From Pseudomonas sp. GM50 (GTDB lineage: Bacteria > Pseudomonadota > Gammaproteobacteria > Pseudomonadales > Pseudomonadaceae): a stretch of DNA of 39,254 nt. Made by a program: the position numbers and the translations under genes. Below, piece by piece: positions 6,620 to 13,726 of this stretch. Position 1 is the first letter of the stretch, and the number at the start of each line of letters is the position of its first letter. Location: contig NZ_AKJK01000127.1 in the NCBI RefSeq assembly GCF_000282375.1, forward strand, positions 1-39,254, given 5' to 3'. The notes beneath the pieces were generated by a model that ran no database searches, was not told where the DNA came from, and worked only from the letters and a program-made list of their open reading frames with translations.

Positions 6620-8788
6620 ATGAACAGAATCAACCCTGTCTCGCGTCGCGGTTTTCTCAAGGGCAGCGCAGTGTTGGGTGGCGGTCTGGTGGTGGCGTTT
6701 GTCATTCCGGGTGCCAATCGCTTTGCCCTCGGTGCCGAGAATCAAGGAAACGTCTTCGCCCCCAATGCCTTTTTACGCATTGGCAACGACAACAGCATCA
6801 CCGTGCTGCTCGGCCATTCGGAAATGGGCCAGGGCATCTGGACTGGCCTGACCATGTTGATCGCCGAAGAGCTGGACGCCGACTGGTCGAAAATCCGTGT
6901 CGAACATGCACCAGCCTTGGCGGCCGATTATGGCCTGCCGGCGTTTGGCGGGATGCAGATCACCGGCGGTTCGACGTCGACCTGGATGGAGTTCGACCGC
7001 TATCGCCAGGCCGGAGCGGCGGCGCGCTTGATGCTGATCGAGGCGGCGGCCAAGCGATTCGACGTGGCGCCTTCGCAGATCCGCACCGAATCGGGCGTGG
7101 TCATGGCCGGCGACAAGCGCGCCACTTACGGCGAATTGGCGGATGACGCTGGCAAGCTGCCGGTGCCGGATCCGGCCTCGATCAAGTTCAAGGAGGCCAA
7201 GGACTGGAAGGTCATCGGCAAACCCACCAAGCGCCTCGACACCCCGGAGAAAATCACTGGTCGGGCCAAGTTCGGCATGGACGTGCAATTCGACGGGCTC
7301 ATGACGGCGATGGTCGCCCGCCCGCCGGTGTTCGGCGGCAGCGTCAAATCCTTCGAAGGCGCCGAGGCGCTGGCGGTGCCGGGCGTGCACAAAGTGGTGC
7401 AGGTGCCCACGGGTATCGCGGTGATTGCCGATCATTATTGGGCGGCGAAGCTGGGGCGCGATGCGCTGAAGGTCGAATGGGATCTGGGGCCGAACGCCGG
7501 GCTCGACAGTCAACAACTGCTGGAAAGCTTCCGTAAACTTGCCGCCACCCCCGGCACTTCCGCCAGTCAGGCCGGGGATGCGACAGCGACGCTAGGCAAA
7601 GCGGCGAAGACGATTGAGGCTGAATACAGCGTGCCGTACCTGGCCCACGCGCCGATGGAACCGCTCAATTGCACAGTGAAAATCTCCAAGGACAAATGCG
7701 AAATCTGGACCGGCACGCAGTTTCAGACGCTGGATCAGATGATCGCGGGGAAGATCACCGGGCTCAAACCCGAACAGGTCGAGATCCACACCCAATTCCT
7801 CGGCGGCGGCTTCGGGCGGCGGGCCAATCCGACCTCGGATTTTGTCAGCGAAGCCGTGTACGTCGCCAAGGCCGCGGGCGCGCCGGTGAAAACCGTCTGG
7901 GCCCGAGAGGATGACATTCGCGGCGGTTACTATCGCTCGGCGTTCTTGCATCAGGCGCGCATCGGGCTGGGTGCCGACGGCATGCCAATGGCCTGGAAGC
8001 ATGTGCTGGTCGGGCAGTCGATCCTGACGGGAACGTCGTTCGCGGCGACCATGGTCAAGGATGGCATCGACAAAACCTCCGTCGAAGGCGTGGCCGACAG
8101 CCCTTATCTTGAGGGGCTGGCCAACCATCAGGTCGAACTGCATTCACCACAAACCGGCATCAGCGTGCTGTGGCTGCGTTCGGTAGGGCACACCCACACG
8201 GCATTCGTCATGGAGTCGTTGATCGATGAACTGGCAGACGCGGCCGGCAAGGATCCGGTGGAATACCGACGCGCCTTGCTCAAGGCGCATCCACGGCATT
8301 TGGGCGTGCTGAATCTGGCGGTGGAGAAAGCCAACTGGAAAGCACCGTTGCCGAACGGTCACGCATTGGGCGTGGCGGTGCATGAATCTTTCGGCAGCTA
8401 TGTCGCCCAGGTGGCCGAGGTGTCGCAGGACAACCTGGCGATTCGCGTACACCGGGTGGTGTGCGCGGTGGACTGCGGCATTGCGGTCAATCCGCAGAGC
8501 ATCGCCGCGCAGATGGAGTCAGGCATCACCTTTGGTCTCAGTTTTACCTTGCACAGCAAACTGACGTTCAAGAACGGTCAGGTGGAGCAATCCAACTATC
8601 ACGACTATCAGGTGCTGCGCCTGAACGAGATGCCGGTGGTCGAGGTGCATATCGTCCCCAGTAGCGACAAGCCCGGTGGCGTCGGCGAGGTCGGTGTACC
8701 CCCGGTGGCGCCGGCAGTGGCTAATGCAGTGTTTGCCCTGACCGGGCAGCGCCTGCGGGAACTGCCATTGCAACTGTCGGGGGTGTGA
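6620..8788 (+). CDS. molybdopterin-binding subunit of a xanthine oxidase family hydroxylase (isoquinoline 1-oxidoreductase beta-like)
   Basis: A 722-residue catalytic subunit that hydroxylates its substrate with water-derived oxygen at a molybdenum cofactor. The N terminus carries a twin-arginine signal (SRRGFLKG at 8-15, then a hydrophobic stretch and FALGAE), so the assembled enzyme is probably periplasmic. Inside are the two aldehyde-oxidase/xanthine-dehydrogenase molybdopterin regions: the glycine-rich LGGGFGRRANP loop at about residue 393, and near the C terminus the GGVGEVGVPP segment whose glutamate is the family's catalytic base. The length fits IorB-type subunits, which are fused from two smaller domains. 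GGGAG precedes the ATG, 24 bases after the 2Fe-2S gene; the cytochrome gene follows after a single base. Confidence 0.93.
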   Translation: MNRINPVSRRGFLKGSAVLGGGLVVAFVIPGANRFALGAENQGNVFAPNAFLRIGNDNSITVLLGHSEMGQGIWTGLTMLIAEELDADWSKIRVEHAPALAADYGLPAFGGMQITGGSTSTWMEFDRYRQAGAAARLMLIEAAAKRFDVAPSQIRTESGVVMAGDKRATYGELADDAGKLPVPDPASIKFKEAKDWKVIGKPTKRLDTPEKITGRAKFGMDVQFDGLMTAMVARPPVFGGSVKSFEGAEALAVPGVHKVVQVPTGIAVIADHYWAAKLGRDALKVEWDLGPNAGLDSQQLLESFRKLAATPGTSASQAGDATATLGKAAKTIEAEYSVPYLAHAPMEPLNCTVKISKDKCEIWTGTQFQTLDQMIAGKITGLKPEQVEIHTQFLGGGFGRRANPTSDFVSEAVYVAKAAGAPVKTVWAREDDIRGGYYRSAFLHQARIGLGADGMPMAWKHVLVGQSILTGTSFAATMVKDGIDKTSVEGVADSPYLEGLANHQVELHSPQTGISVLWLRSVGHTHTAFVMESLIDELADAAGKDPVEYRRALLKAHPRHLGVLNLAVEKANWKAPLPNGHALGVAVHESFGSYVAQVAEVSQDNLAIRVHRVVCAVDCGIAVNPQSIAAQMESGITFGLSFTLHSKLTFKNGQVEQSNYHDYQVLRLNEMPVVEVHIVPSSDKPGGVGEVGVPPVAPAVANAVFALTGQRLRELPLQLSGV

Positions 8789-8789
8789 G

Positions 8790-9368
8790 ATGAGACGACA
8801 TCTGATTCTTGGTGCGGTGGTGTTGATCGGGCTGAGTGGCTATGCCTCGGACCTGTTCGCTGACGATAAAGCGGCGGTGAAGGCGTTCGAGACGGTGCAG
8901 AAGGTGTTCCAGAGCCCGCGTTGCCAGAACTGTCATATCCCCGGCGATTCGCCGTTGCAGTTCGACGTCGGCGTGCCTCACGCAATGAACGTGGTTCGCG
9001 GCATGGATGGCAAGGGTTCGGCCGGTTTGCCATGTGCTACCTGTCATGCCGAAAGTAATCCGCCGACCAGTTATGGGCCTCATGCACCGCCCGGGGCGCC
9101 GCATTGGAGCCTGCCGCCAGCCGCACACAAAATGGCCTGGATCGGTCTGCCACCCGACAAGTTGTGCGCGATGATCAAGGACCGCTCCAGCAATGGCGAT
9201 CGTGATTTTGCGGCACTGATCAAGCATGTCAGCGAGGACAAGCTGGTGCTCTGGGGCTGGCGTCCGGGTGAGGGACGGGCGCCGGTGCCGGTGCCCCACG
9301 ATATTTTTGTCACCCAGTTCAAACTCTGGGCCGACGCTGGAGGGCCGTGTCCGCTGGCGGGTAGCTGA
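8790..9368 (+). CDS. dihaem c-type cytochrome, likely electron acceptor of the hydroxylase
   Basis: A 192-residue exported cytochrome. Residues 1-24 form a signal peptide (ending DLFADD). Two haem-attachment motifs are present: CQNCH at 45-49 and CATCH at 82-86. The C-terminal half (MAWIGLPPDKLCAMIKDRSS, VLWGWRPGEGR, KLWADAGGPCP) is characteristic of cytochromes encoded beside isoquinoline-oxidoreductase-type enzymes rather than of ordinary cytochrome c. The gene starts one base after the molybdopterin subunit's stop, so the three genes form one operon. Its role as acceptor for the 2Fe-2S subunit is inferred from context and from the absence of a flavin subunit. Confidence 0.88.
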   Translation: MRRHLILGAVVLIGLSGYASDLFADDKAAVKAFETVQKVFQSPRCQNCHIPGDSPLQFDVGVPHAMNVVRGMDGKGSAGLPCATCHAESNPPTSYGPHAPPGAPHWSLPPAAHKMAWIGLPPDKLCAMIKDRSSNGDRDFAALIKHVSEDKLVLWGWRPGEGRAPVPVPHDIFVTQFKLWADAGGPCPLAGS

Positions 9369-9441
9369 CCGACGGCGCGTTTATAGGGAGTCATACCGGG
9401 TGTGAACGACTCTAACGTTCATATCCATCAAGGAGTGAATG

Positions 9442-10062
9442 ATGTTAACCCCAGGCAAACCGCTCAAACCCGGCGCTGGCGCAGACCTGCGTACGCCGAA
9501 CGTCCTCGACAGCGCAGTGAAGGATCGCGATGTACTGCGCGACATGGCGCGCAAGGCCGAGCAAGAACTGATGGGCGTGCAGATGGCGAGCATGGATGAG
9601 CTGACGTTGCTCCCCAATCGTCATGGCTTCGAGGCCTTGGCCCGGTTGGGGCTGGAGGCCTGTCAGCAGTTGGGCAAACCCGCGACCCTGCTTTTTTTCG
9701 ATCTCGATGACTTCAAGTGCATCAACCAGTCATATGGTCGTACCGAGGGCGACGATGCACTGAAAACCTTCGCCGATGTGCTACGCATCGCCTTTCGCGA
9801 GAGCGATGTGATCGGCCGGTTGGGCAGCGATGAATTTGCTGCCTTGTTGACCGGCGCCGACACCGTGGAAATCGCCGCGATCAGAGCGCGCCTCGAAGAA
9901 ATACTCAATGAACGCAATGCCACGGCACATCATGGCTATGACATTCGCTTCAGTATCGGGCAGATCGAGTTTGATCCTCGGCTACACCAGACAGCGGAGA
10001 ATTTGCTGGCTTTGGTCGATAAGGCGATACGCGACCGACAGTTCGACGCTCGTCATTGTTGA
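9442..10062 (+). CDS. GGDEF-domain protein, putative diguanylate cyclase with GSDEF signature
   Basis: A 206-residue soluble protein that is almost only a GGDEF domain (about 50-200), preceded by a short possibly helical N terminus; no sensor or membrane segment is visible. The metal-binding aspartate lies in LFFDLDDFKCIN. The signature motif is GSDEF (second glycine replaced by serine) and is preceded by an intact RxxD inhibitory site (RESD) exactly five residues upstream. I start at the second of two adjacent ATGs because AGGAG at 9431-9435 is six bases from it and only three from the first (9439). The 3' end overlaps the convergent amidase gene by 10 bases. Whether the serine variant makes c-di-GMP is open. 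Confidence 0.87.
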   Translation: MLTPGKPLKPGAGADLRTPNVLDSAVKDRDVLRDMARKAEQELMGVQMASMDELTLLPNRHGFEALARLGLEACQQLGKPATLLFFDLDDFKCINQSYGRTEGDDALKTFADVLRIAFRESDVIGRLGSDEFAALLTGADTVEIAAIRARLEEILNERNATAHHGYDIRFSIGQIEFDPRLHQTAENLLALVDKAIRDRQFDARHC

Positions 10063-11330
10063 GTGGCGTCTTGCAAGACCGCTGCAACGTGCCCGGCTGT
10101 TCGCAACAGCCGGCCATCGTCTCTGAACCGTCCGATTATCTGTAATCCGATCGGTAGACTGCCTTCGGCGCGAATCAGCGGAATATTGATTTGCGGCCAG
10201 CCGAACGCCCCCCAGAACTTGATGAAGTCCGACGGCCCGGTGCTTTCCAGGCCCATCGGCGCGACGATCCCGCAAGTGGCACCAAGTATGGCGTCGAAGG
10301 GGTGGCAAAGCTCATTCAAACGCGGGGCAAGATTGGCCAGGCGCGCCTTGGCCGCAGATTCCTGTTCCCATGTTGTCGCCGCCGCTCGCTCGAACATGGC
10401 CAGTGTCGAAGGGCTCAATTGTGCCCGGTGTTGTTGAAATTCCTTCGCCAGCGAGCGAGCACCTTCGCAATCGTTGATCAACTGATGATCGTCGAACACA
10501 CCGGCAAACTCATCCGGCAGCCGCACTTCGCTGACGTGATGGCCGGCGCCGCGCAACTGATCCACTGCCAGCTCCAGCGCACGGGCCACCTCTGGGTCCA
10601 CCTGGTCCCAGCGCGATGTGCGGCAGAAACCCAATTGCAGCGGACGCCGCTCGACGTCAGGTACTACGAAGCCAGGAATCAACACTCGCGCCACGAGGTG
10701 CAGATCACGTACCGATCGACCGTACCAGCCCACGGTGTCAAAGCTCGGCGCCAGCGGCTTTACGCCTTCCAGCGACACCAGCCCCAACGACGGCTTGAAG
10801 GCGAAGAGGCCGCAGTAGGACGCCGGCTTGAGCAACGAGCCAGCGGTCTGGGTACCCAGCGCCAGGGCAAAGAAACCCGCTGCCATCCCGGCCGCCGAGC
10901 CAGCGCTGGAGCTGCCCGGCGTGCAGGCGAGGTTGTGGGGGTTGCGGGTCGGGCCGGTGTGCATGTACGCAAATTCGGTGGTGTGGGTCTTGCCCATGAT
11001 CAGCGCTCCGGCCTGGCGCAGCAGCGTCACCACGTGGGCGTCGCGGGACGGTTGATGGCCGGCGTAAATGGGCGAATGAAATTGTGTGGGATGGTCGGCG
11101 CTGTCGAAGATGTCCTTGATGCCCACCGGCACTCCGGCCAGCAAGCCTTGGCCGGGGCATTGTGCGGCAGCGGCACGCACCTGGCGGGCATCGAACGAGG
11201 CGAAGGCCTGGATGTCTGGCTCCAGCGTCTGAATGCACTCAAGAAAGTGCTCGGCGATGGCCGCAGCGCTTGTCTCGCCATGGGTTACTGCCTCGCTGAG
11301 GGCGGTGGCATCAAGAGCACGGCCGATCAT
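10053..11330 (-). CDS. amidase (amidase signature family)
   Basis: A 425-residue hydrolase of the amidase-signature family, cytosolic. The Ser-cisSer-Lys triad is visible: K72 in GVPVGIKDIFDS, the serine-rich TPGSSSAGSAAG loop (S141 best fits the cis-serine) and the nucleophile S165 in QTAGSLLKPASYCG, where the usual second glycine is alanine. The C terminus GLQIIGRFRDD is also typical. The ATG at 11330 overlaps the upstream VOC gene's stop as ATGA, so the two are translationally coupled; longer in-frame starts would lie wholly inside the VOC gene. The substrate is unknown; family members act on indole-acetamide, aryl amides, allophanate and others. The divergent LysR gene is the probable regulator. 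Confidence 0.9.
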   Translation of the reverse strand: MIGRALDATALSEAVTHGETSAAAIAEHFLECIQTLEPDIQAFASFDARQVRAAAAQCPGQGLLAGVPVGIKDIFDSADHPTQFHSPIYAGHQPSRDAHVVTLLRQAGALIMGKTHTTEFAYMHTGPTRNPHNLACTPGSSSAGSAAGMAAGFFALALGTQTAGSLLKPASYCGLFAFKPSLGLVSLEGVKPLAPSFDTVGWYGRSVRDLHLVARVLIPGFVVPDVERRPLQLGFCRTSRWDQVDPEVARALELAVDQLRGAGHHVSEVRLPDEFAGVFDDHQLINDCEGARSLAKEFQQHRAQLSPSTLAMFERAAATTWEQESAAKARLANLAPRLNELCHPFDAILGATCGIVAPMGLESTGPSDFIKFWGAFGWPQINIPLIRAEGSLPIGLQIIGRFRDDGRLLRTAGHVAAVLQDATQQ

Positions 11331-11752
11331 TTGGCGAACAACTGGTCGATGTTCTTGAACGCCTTGAACTCCAGGGCGTTGCCGCAGGGGTCGAAGAGAA
11401 ACATCGTGGCCTGTTCGCCCACCAGCCCCTGGAAGCGGATACCCGGCTCGATCACAAAACGGGTGCCCAGAGACTTCAAGCGCTCGGCCAGGTTTTCCCA
11501 TTCCTCCATTCCCAGCACTACGCCAAAGTGCGGAACCGGTACGTTATGTCCATCCACGGCATTGGTGTGGGCCGCTTCCTGAGAGGCGTTTTTCGGCGCC
11601 AGGTGAATGACCAGTTGATGGCCGAAGAAATTGAAATCGACCCAATGGTCGCTGGAGCGACCTTCTTCCAGACCGAATACCGTGCCGTAAAAGCTGCGCG
11701 CGGCGCTCAGGTCATAAACCGGGATGGCCAGGTGAAAAGGGGAGAGTTGCAT
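11327..11752 (-). CDS. VOC family (glyoxalase/dioxygenase-like) protein
   Basis: A 141-residue single-chain vicinal-oxygen-chelate protein. It begins MQLSPFHLAIPVYDLSAARS and ends ATMFLFDPCGNALEFKAFKN. H8 (FHLAI), H86-region (VPHFGVVL) and the C-terminal glutamate (ALEFK) are in the positions of the metal ligands of extradiol-dioxygenase/glyoxalase folds. The ATG at 11752 starts directly at the beta strand that opens such domains; earlier in-frame starts add an unrelated tail. It is the first gene of a two-gene unit with the amidase (4-base overlap). Substrate unknown. Confidence 0.87.
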   Translation of the reverse strand: MQLSPFHLAIPVYDLSAARSFYGTVFGLEEGRSSDHWVDFNFFGHQLVIHLAPKNASQEAAHTNAVDGHNVPVPHFGVVLGMEEWENLAERLKSLGTRFVIEPGIRFQGLVGEQATMFLFDPCGNALEFKAFKNIDQLFAK

Positions 11753-11779
11753 GGGGTTTGCCTCAACTGTGGGACGTTG

Positions 11780-11802
11780 AAGCACAGTCTAGTCCTGTGC
11801 TT
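11780..11802. promoter_or_regulatory. perfect palindrome, probable operator between VOC-amidase and lysR
   Basis: AAGCACAG (11780-11787) and CTGTGCTT (11795-11802) are perfect inverted 8-mers around a 7-base spacer, placed between two divergent starts (28 bases from the VOC ATG, 63 from the LysR ATG). The place and symmetry fit a LysR-type regulator site. On the plus strand it is followed by TTTG and so also looks like a small terminator, but no plus-strand gene ends here. Confidence 0.6.
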
Positions 11803-11865
11803 TTTGATTGAAAGACGATAGTTTTTGCGACGAGCTCAAATTATTTCGATCAATTGGAGAGCCGC

Positions 11866-12732
11866 ATGCTGCGGGAACTGAAAACCTTCATTGCCGTGAC
11901 GCGTTATGGCACGTTCGCCGCGGCGGGCATGCACATCGGCCTCACGCAGTCGGCGGTCAGTGCGCAGATTCGCAATCTGGAACAGGCGCTGGGCATTCGC
12001 TTGTTCGACCGAACGGGGCGCCAGGCGTTGCTCAATGCAGCGGGGCAACGCGCGTTGCCGATGGCCAGGGAAATGCTGGAAACCTTCAGTCGCATGGCCG
12101 TCAGCGATGATGTCAGCGAGTATCGCGGCGAGTTGAAGATTGGTGCGGTAGCTACGGTCCAGACCGGGCTGTTGCCCCAGGCGTTGTTACGATTGCGTCA
12201 ACAGGCACCGCTGCTGGAGCCGAAGCTGGTGCCCGGTGTGTCGCTGAATCTGTTGAGTCAGGTCGACACCGGTGAGGTGGATCTGGCCATCCTGATCAAG
12301 CCGCCATTCGACTTGCCCAAGGAGTTGTCGGCACAGGTGATTCGCAAGGAGCCATTCGTGCTGGTCGTTCCGGCCAACCTTGAAGGCGATGACCCGCTGC
12401 AGTTGCTGGCGGACCATCCTCACGTGCGCTACGACCGCAACTCGTTCGGTGGACGCTTGATCACGCGATTTCTGCGCGAGCAGCGTATCGACGTGCACGT
12501 GGCCCTTGAGCTGGATGAACTGGAAGCCATCGTGAAAATGGTCGAGTGCGGATTGGGCATTTCATTGCTGCCCAAGGCAGGACTGTGGCTTGAACACGGC
12601 GCCAGGGTGAGGGTGATCGAATTGGGCGAACTGACGTTCTATCGGGAGATCGTGTTGCTGCAGCGTTACAGCCAGCGTATGCAGCCGATCCAGCAGTTGT
12701 TTGCGCGGTGCCTGACACATATCCCTGACTAA
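11866..12732 (+). CDS. LysR family transcriptional regulator
   Basis: A 288-residue LysR-type regulator. The winged helix-turn-helix is at about 1-60 (LKTFIAVTRYGTFAAAGMHI, then LTQSAVSAQIRNLEQALG and LFDRTGRQALL), followed by the linker helix. The periplasmic-binding-like effector domain occupies about 88-288 (starting ELKIGAVATVQTGLLPQALL). The ATG at 11866 is preceded by GGAGAG at good spacing; an in-frame TTG twelve bases earlier is less likely. It is divergent from the VOC-amidase pair, the usual layout for a LysR regulator and its target, with a perfect palindrome between them. The inducer is unknown. Confidence 0.92.
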   Translation: MLRELKTFIAVTRYGTFAAAGMHIGLTQSAVSAQIRNLEQALGIRLFDRTGRQALLNAAGQRALPMAREMLETFSRMAVSDDVSEYRGELKIGAVATVQTGLLPQALLRLRQQAPLLEPKLVPGVSLNLLSQVDTGEVDLAILIKPPFDLPKELSAQVIRKEPFVLVVPANLEGDDPLQLLADHPHVRYDRNSFGGRLITRFLREQRIDVHVALELDELEAIVKMVECGLGISLLPKAGLWLEHGARVRVIELGELTFYREIVLLQRYSQRMQPIQQLFARCLTHIPD

Positions 12733-12740
12733 ACTCAAAC

Positions 12741-12836
12741 CCCTGTGGGAGCGGGCTTGCCCGCGATAGCGGTGTATCAGTCAACATCCATTTTGAATGT
12801 TAATCCGTCATCGCGGGCAAGCCCGCTCCCACAGGG
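12741..12836. repeat. REP/REPIN doublet (GCGGGCTTGCCCGC class)
   Basis: Perfect inverted arms of 27 bases at 12741-12767 and 12810-12836, with the core GAGCGGGCTTGCCCGCGAT, separated by 42 bases. It lies in the convergent gap between the LysR gene and fabI, before the shared terminator. Confidence 0.88.
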
Positions 12837-12865
12837 AATTATGTCGGGCCTTGAATTCCGAACAT

Positions 12866-12894
12866 AAAAAACCCGCCTGAAGAGGCGGGTTTTT
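12866..12894. terminator. bidirectional Rho-independent terminator (fabI / lysR)
   Basis: ACCCGCCT (12871-12878), a GAAG loop and AGGCGGGT (12883-12890) form a perfect 8-bp stem, with an A run before and a T run after, so it can terminate in both directions. It is 16 bases past the fabI stop codon on the minus strand. Confidence 0.93.
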
Positions 12895-12910
12895 AATGGC
12901 TAACCGAAGA

Positions 12911-13705
12911 TCACTCTTCGATGTTGCCCATGGCGGTGGTGTTGAAGCCGCCGTCTACGTACATGATTTCGCCGCTGATGCCAGACGCCAGGTCCGAGCA
13001 CAGGAAGGCGCCGGCGTTGCCGACTTCGTCGATGGTGACGTTACGACGCAGCGGGGTTTGCGCTTCGTTGGCAGCCAGCATTTTGCGGAAGTTCTTGATG
13101 CCGGAAGCGGCGAGGGTACGGATCGGGCCAGCCGATACGCAGTTCACGCGGGTACCGTCCGGGCCCAGGGAGCCGGCCAGGTAACGCACGCCAGCTTCCA
13201 GCGAAGCCTTGGCCATGCCCATTACGTTGTAGTTCGGCATGGTGCGCTCGGCACCCAGGTACGACAGGGTCAGCAGGCTGCCATTGCGGCCTTTCATCAT
13301 TTCGCGGCCAGCCTTGGCCAGAGCCACGAAGCTGTAGGCGCTGATGTCGTGAGCGATGCGGAAACCTTCACGGGTGGTGGCTTCGGTGAAGTCGCCGTCC
13401 AGTTGGTCGCCCGGGGCGAAGCCGACGGAGTGCACGATGCAGTCCAGGCCGTCCCACTTCTTGCTCAGTGCTTCGAAGACCTTGGCGATTTCTTCATCAC
13501 TGGCCACGTCGCACGGGAAGCACAGCTCAGGGCTCGAGCCCCAGCCTTGTGCGAATTCTTCGACACGACCCTTGAGTTTGTCGTTCTGATAAGTGAAGGC
13601 AAGCTCAGCGCCCTCGCGATGCATGGCGGCAGCGATGCCGGATGCGATGGACAGCTTGCTGGCGACACCGACGATCAGTACGCGCTTACCGGCGAGAAAA
13701 CCCAT
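12911..13705 (-). CDS. fabI: enoyl-[acyl-carrier-protein] reductase (NADH) FabI
   Basis: A 264-residue short-chain dehydrogenase that reduces trans-2-enoyl-ACP in the last step of each fatty-acid elongation cycle; target of triclosan. It has the FabI-specific N terminus (GKRVLIVGVASKLSIASGIA), the VHSVGFAPGDQL segment, and the catalytic residues Y149, Y159 and K166 (SYLGAERTMPNYNVMGMAK), which match E. coli Y146, Y156 and K163 with a 3-residue shift. AGAGGAG lies upstream of the ATG. It starts only 21 bases after the ABC transporter operon on the same strand and is followed by a strong terminator, so it may be read through from that operon as well as from an internal promoter. P. aeruginosa has the same order. 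Confidence 0.97.
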   Translation of the reverse strand: MGFLAGKRVLIVGVASKLSIASGIAAAMHREGAELAFTYQNDKLKGRVEEFAQGWGSSPELCFPCDVASDEEIAKVFEALSKKWDGLDCIVHSVGFAPGDQLDGDFTEATTREGFRIAHDISAYSFVALAKAGREMMKGRNGSLLTLSYLGAERTMPNYNVMGMAKASLEAGVRYLAGSLGPDGTRVNCVSAGPIRTLAASGIKNFRKMLAANEAQTPLRRNVTIDEVGNAGAFLCSDLASGISGEIMYVDGGFNTTAMGNIEE

Positions 13706-13726
13706 GTGTTGCTCCTCTTTTCAGGT

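Noticed and set aside
10616..10818. Small plus-strand frames inside the amidase gene
   Set aside because: Without ribosome sites, wholly inside a gene with a full catalytic triad.
11331..11501. 57-residue N-terminal extension of the amidase
   Set aside because: It lies fully inside the VOC gene in another frame and has no similarity to amidases; the ATGA overlap at 11330 is the natural start.
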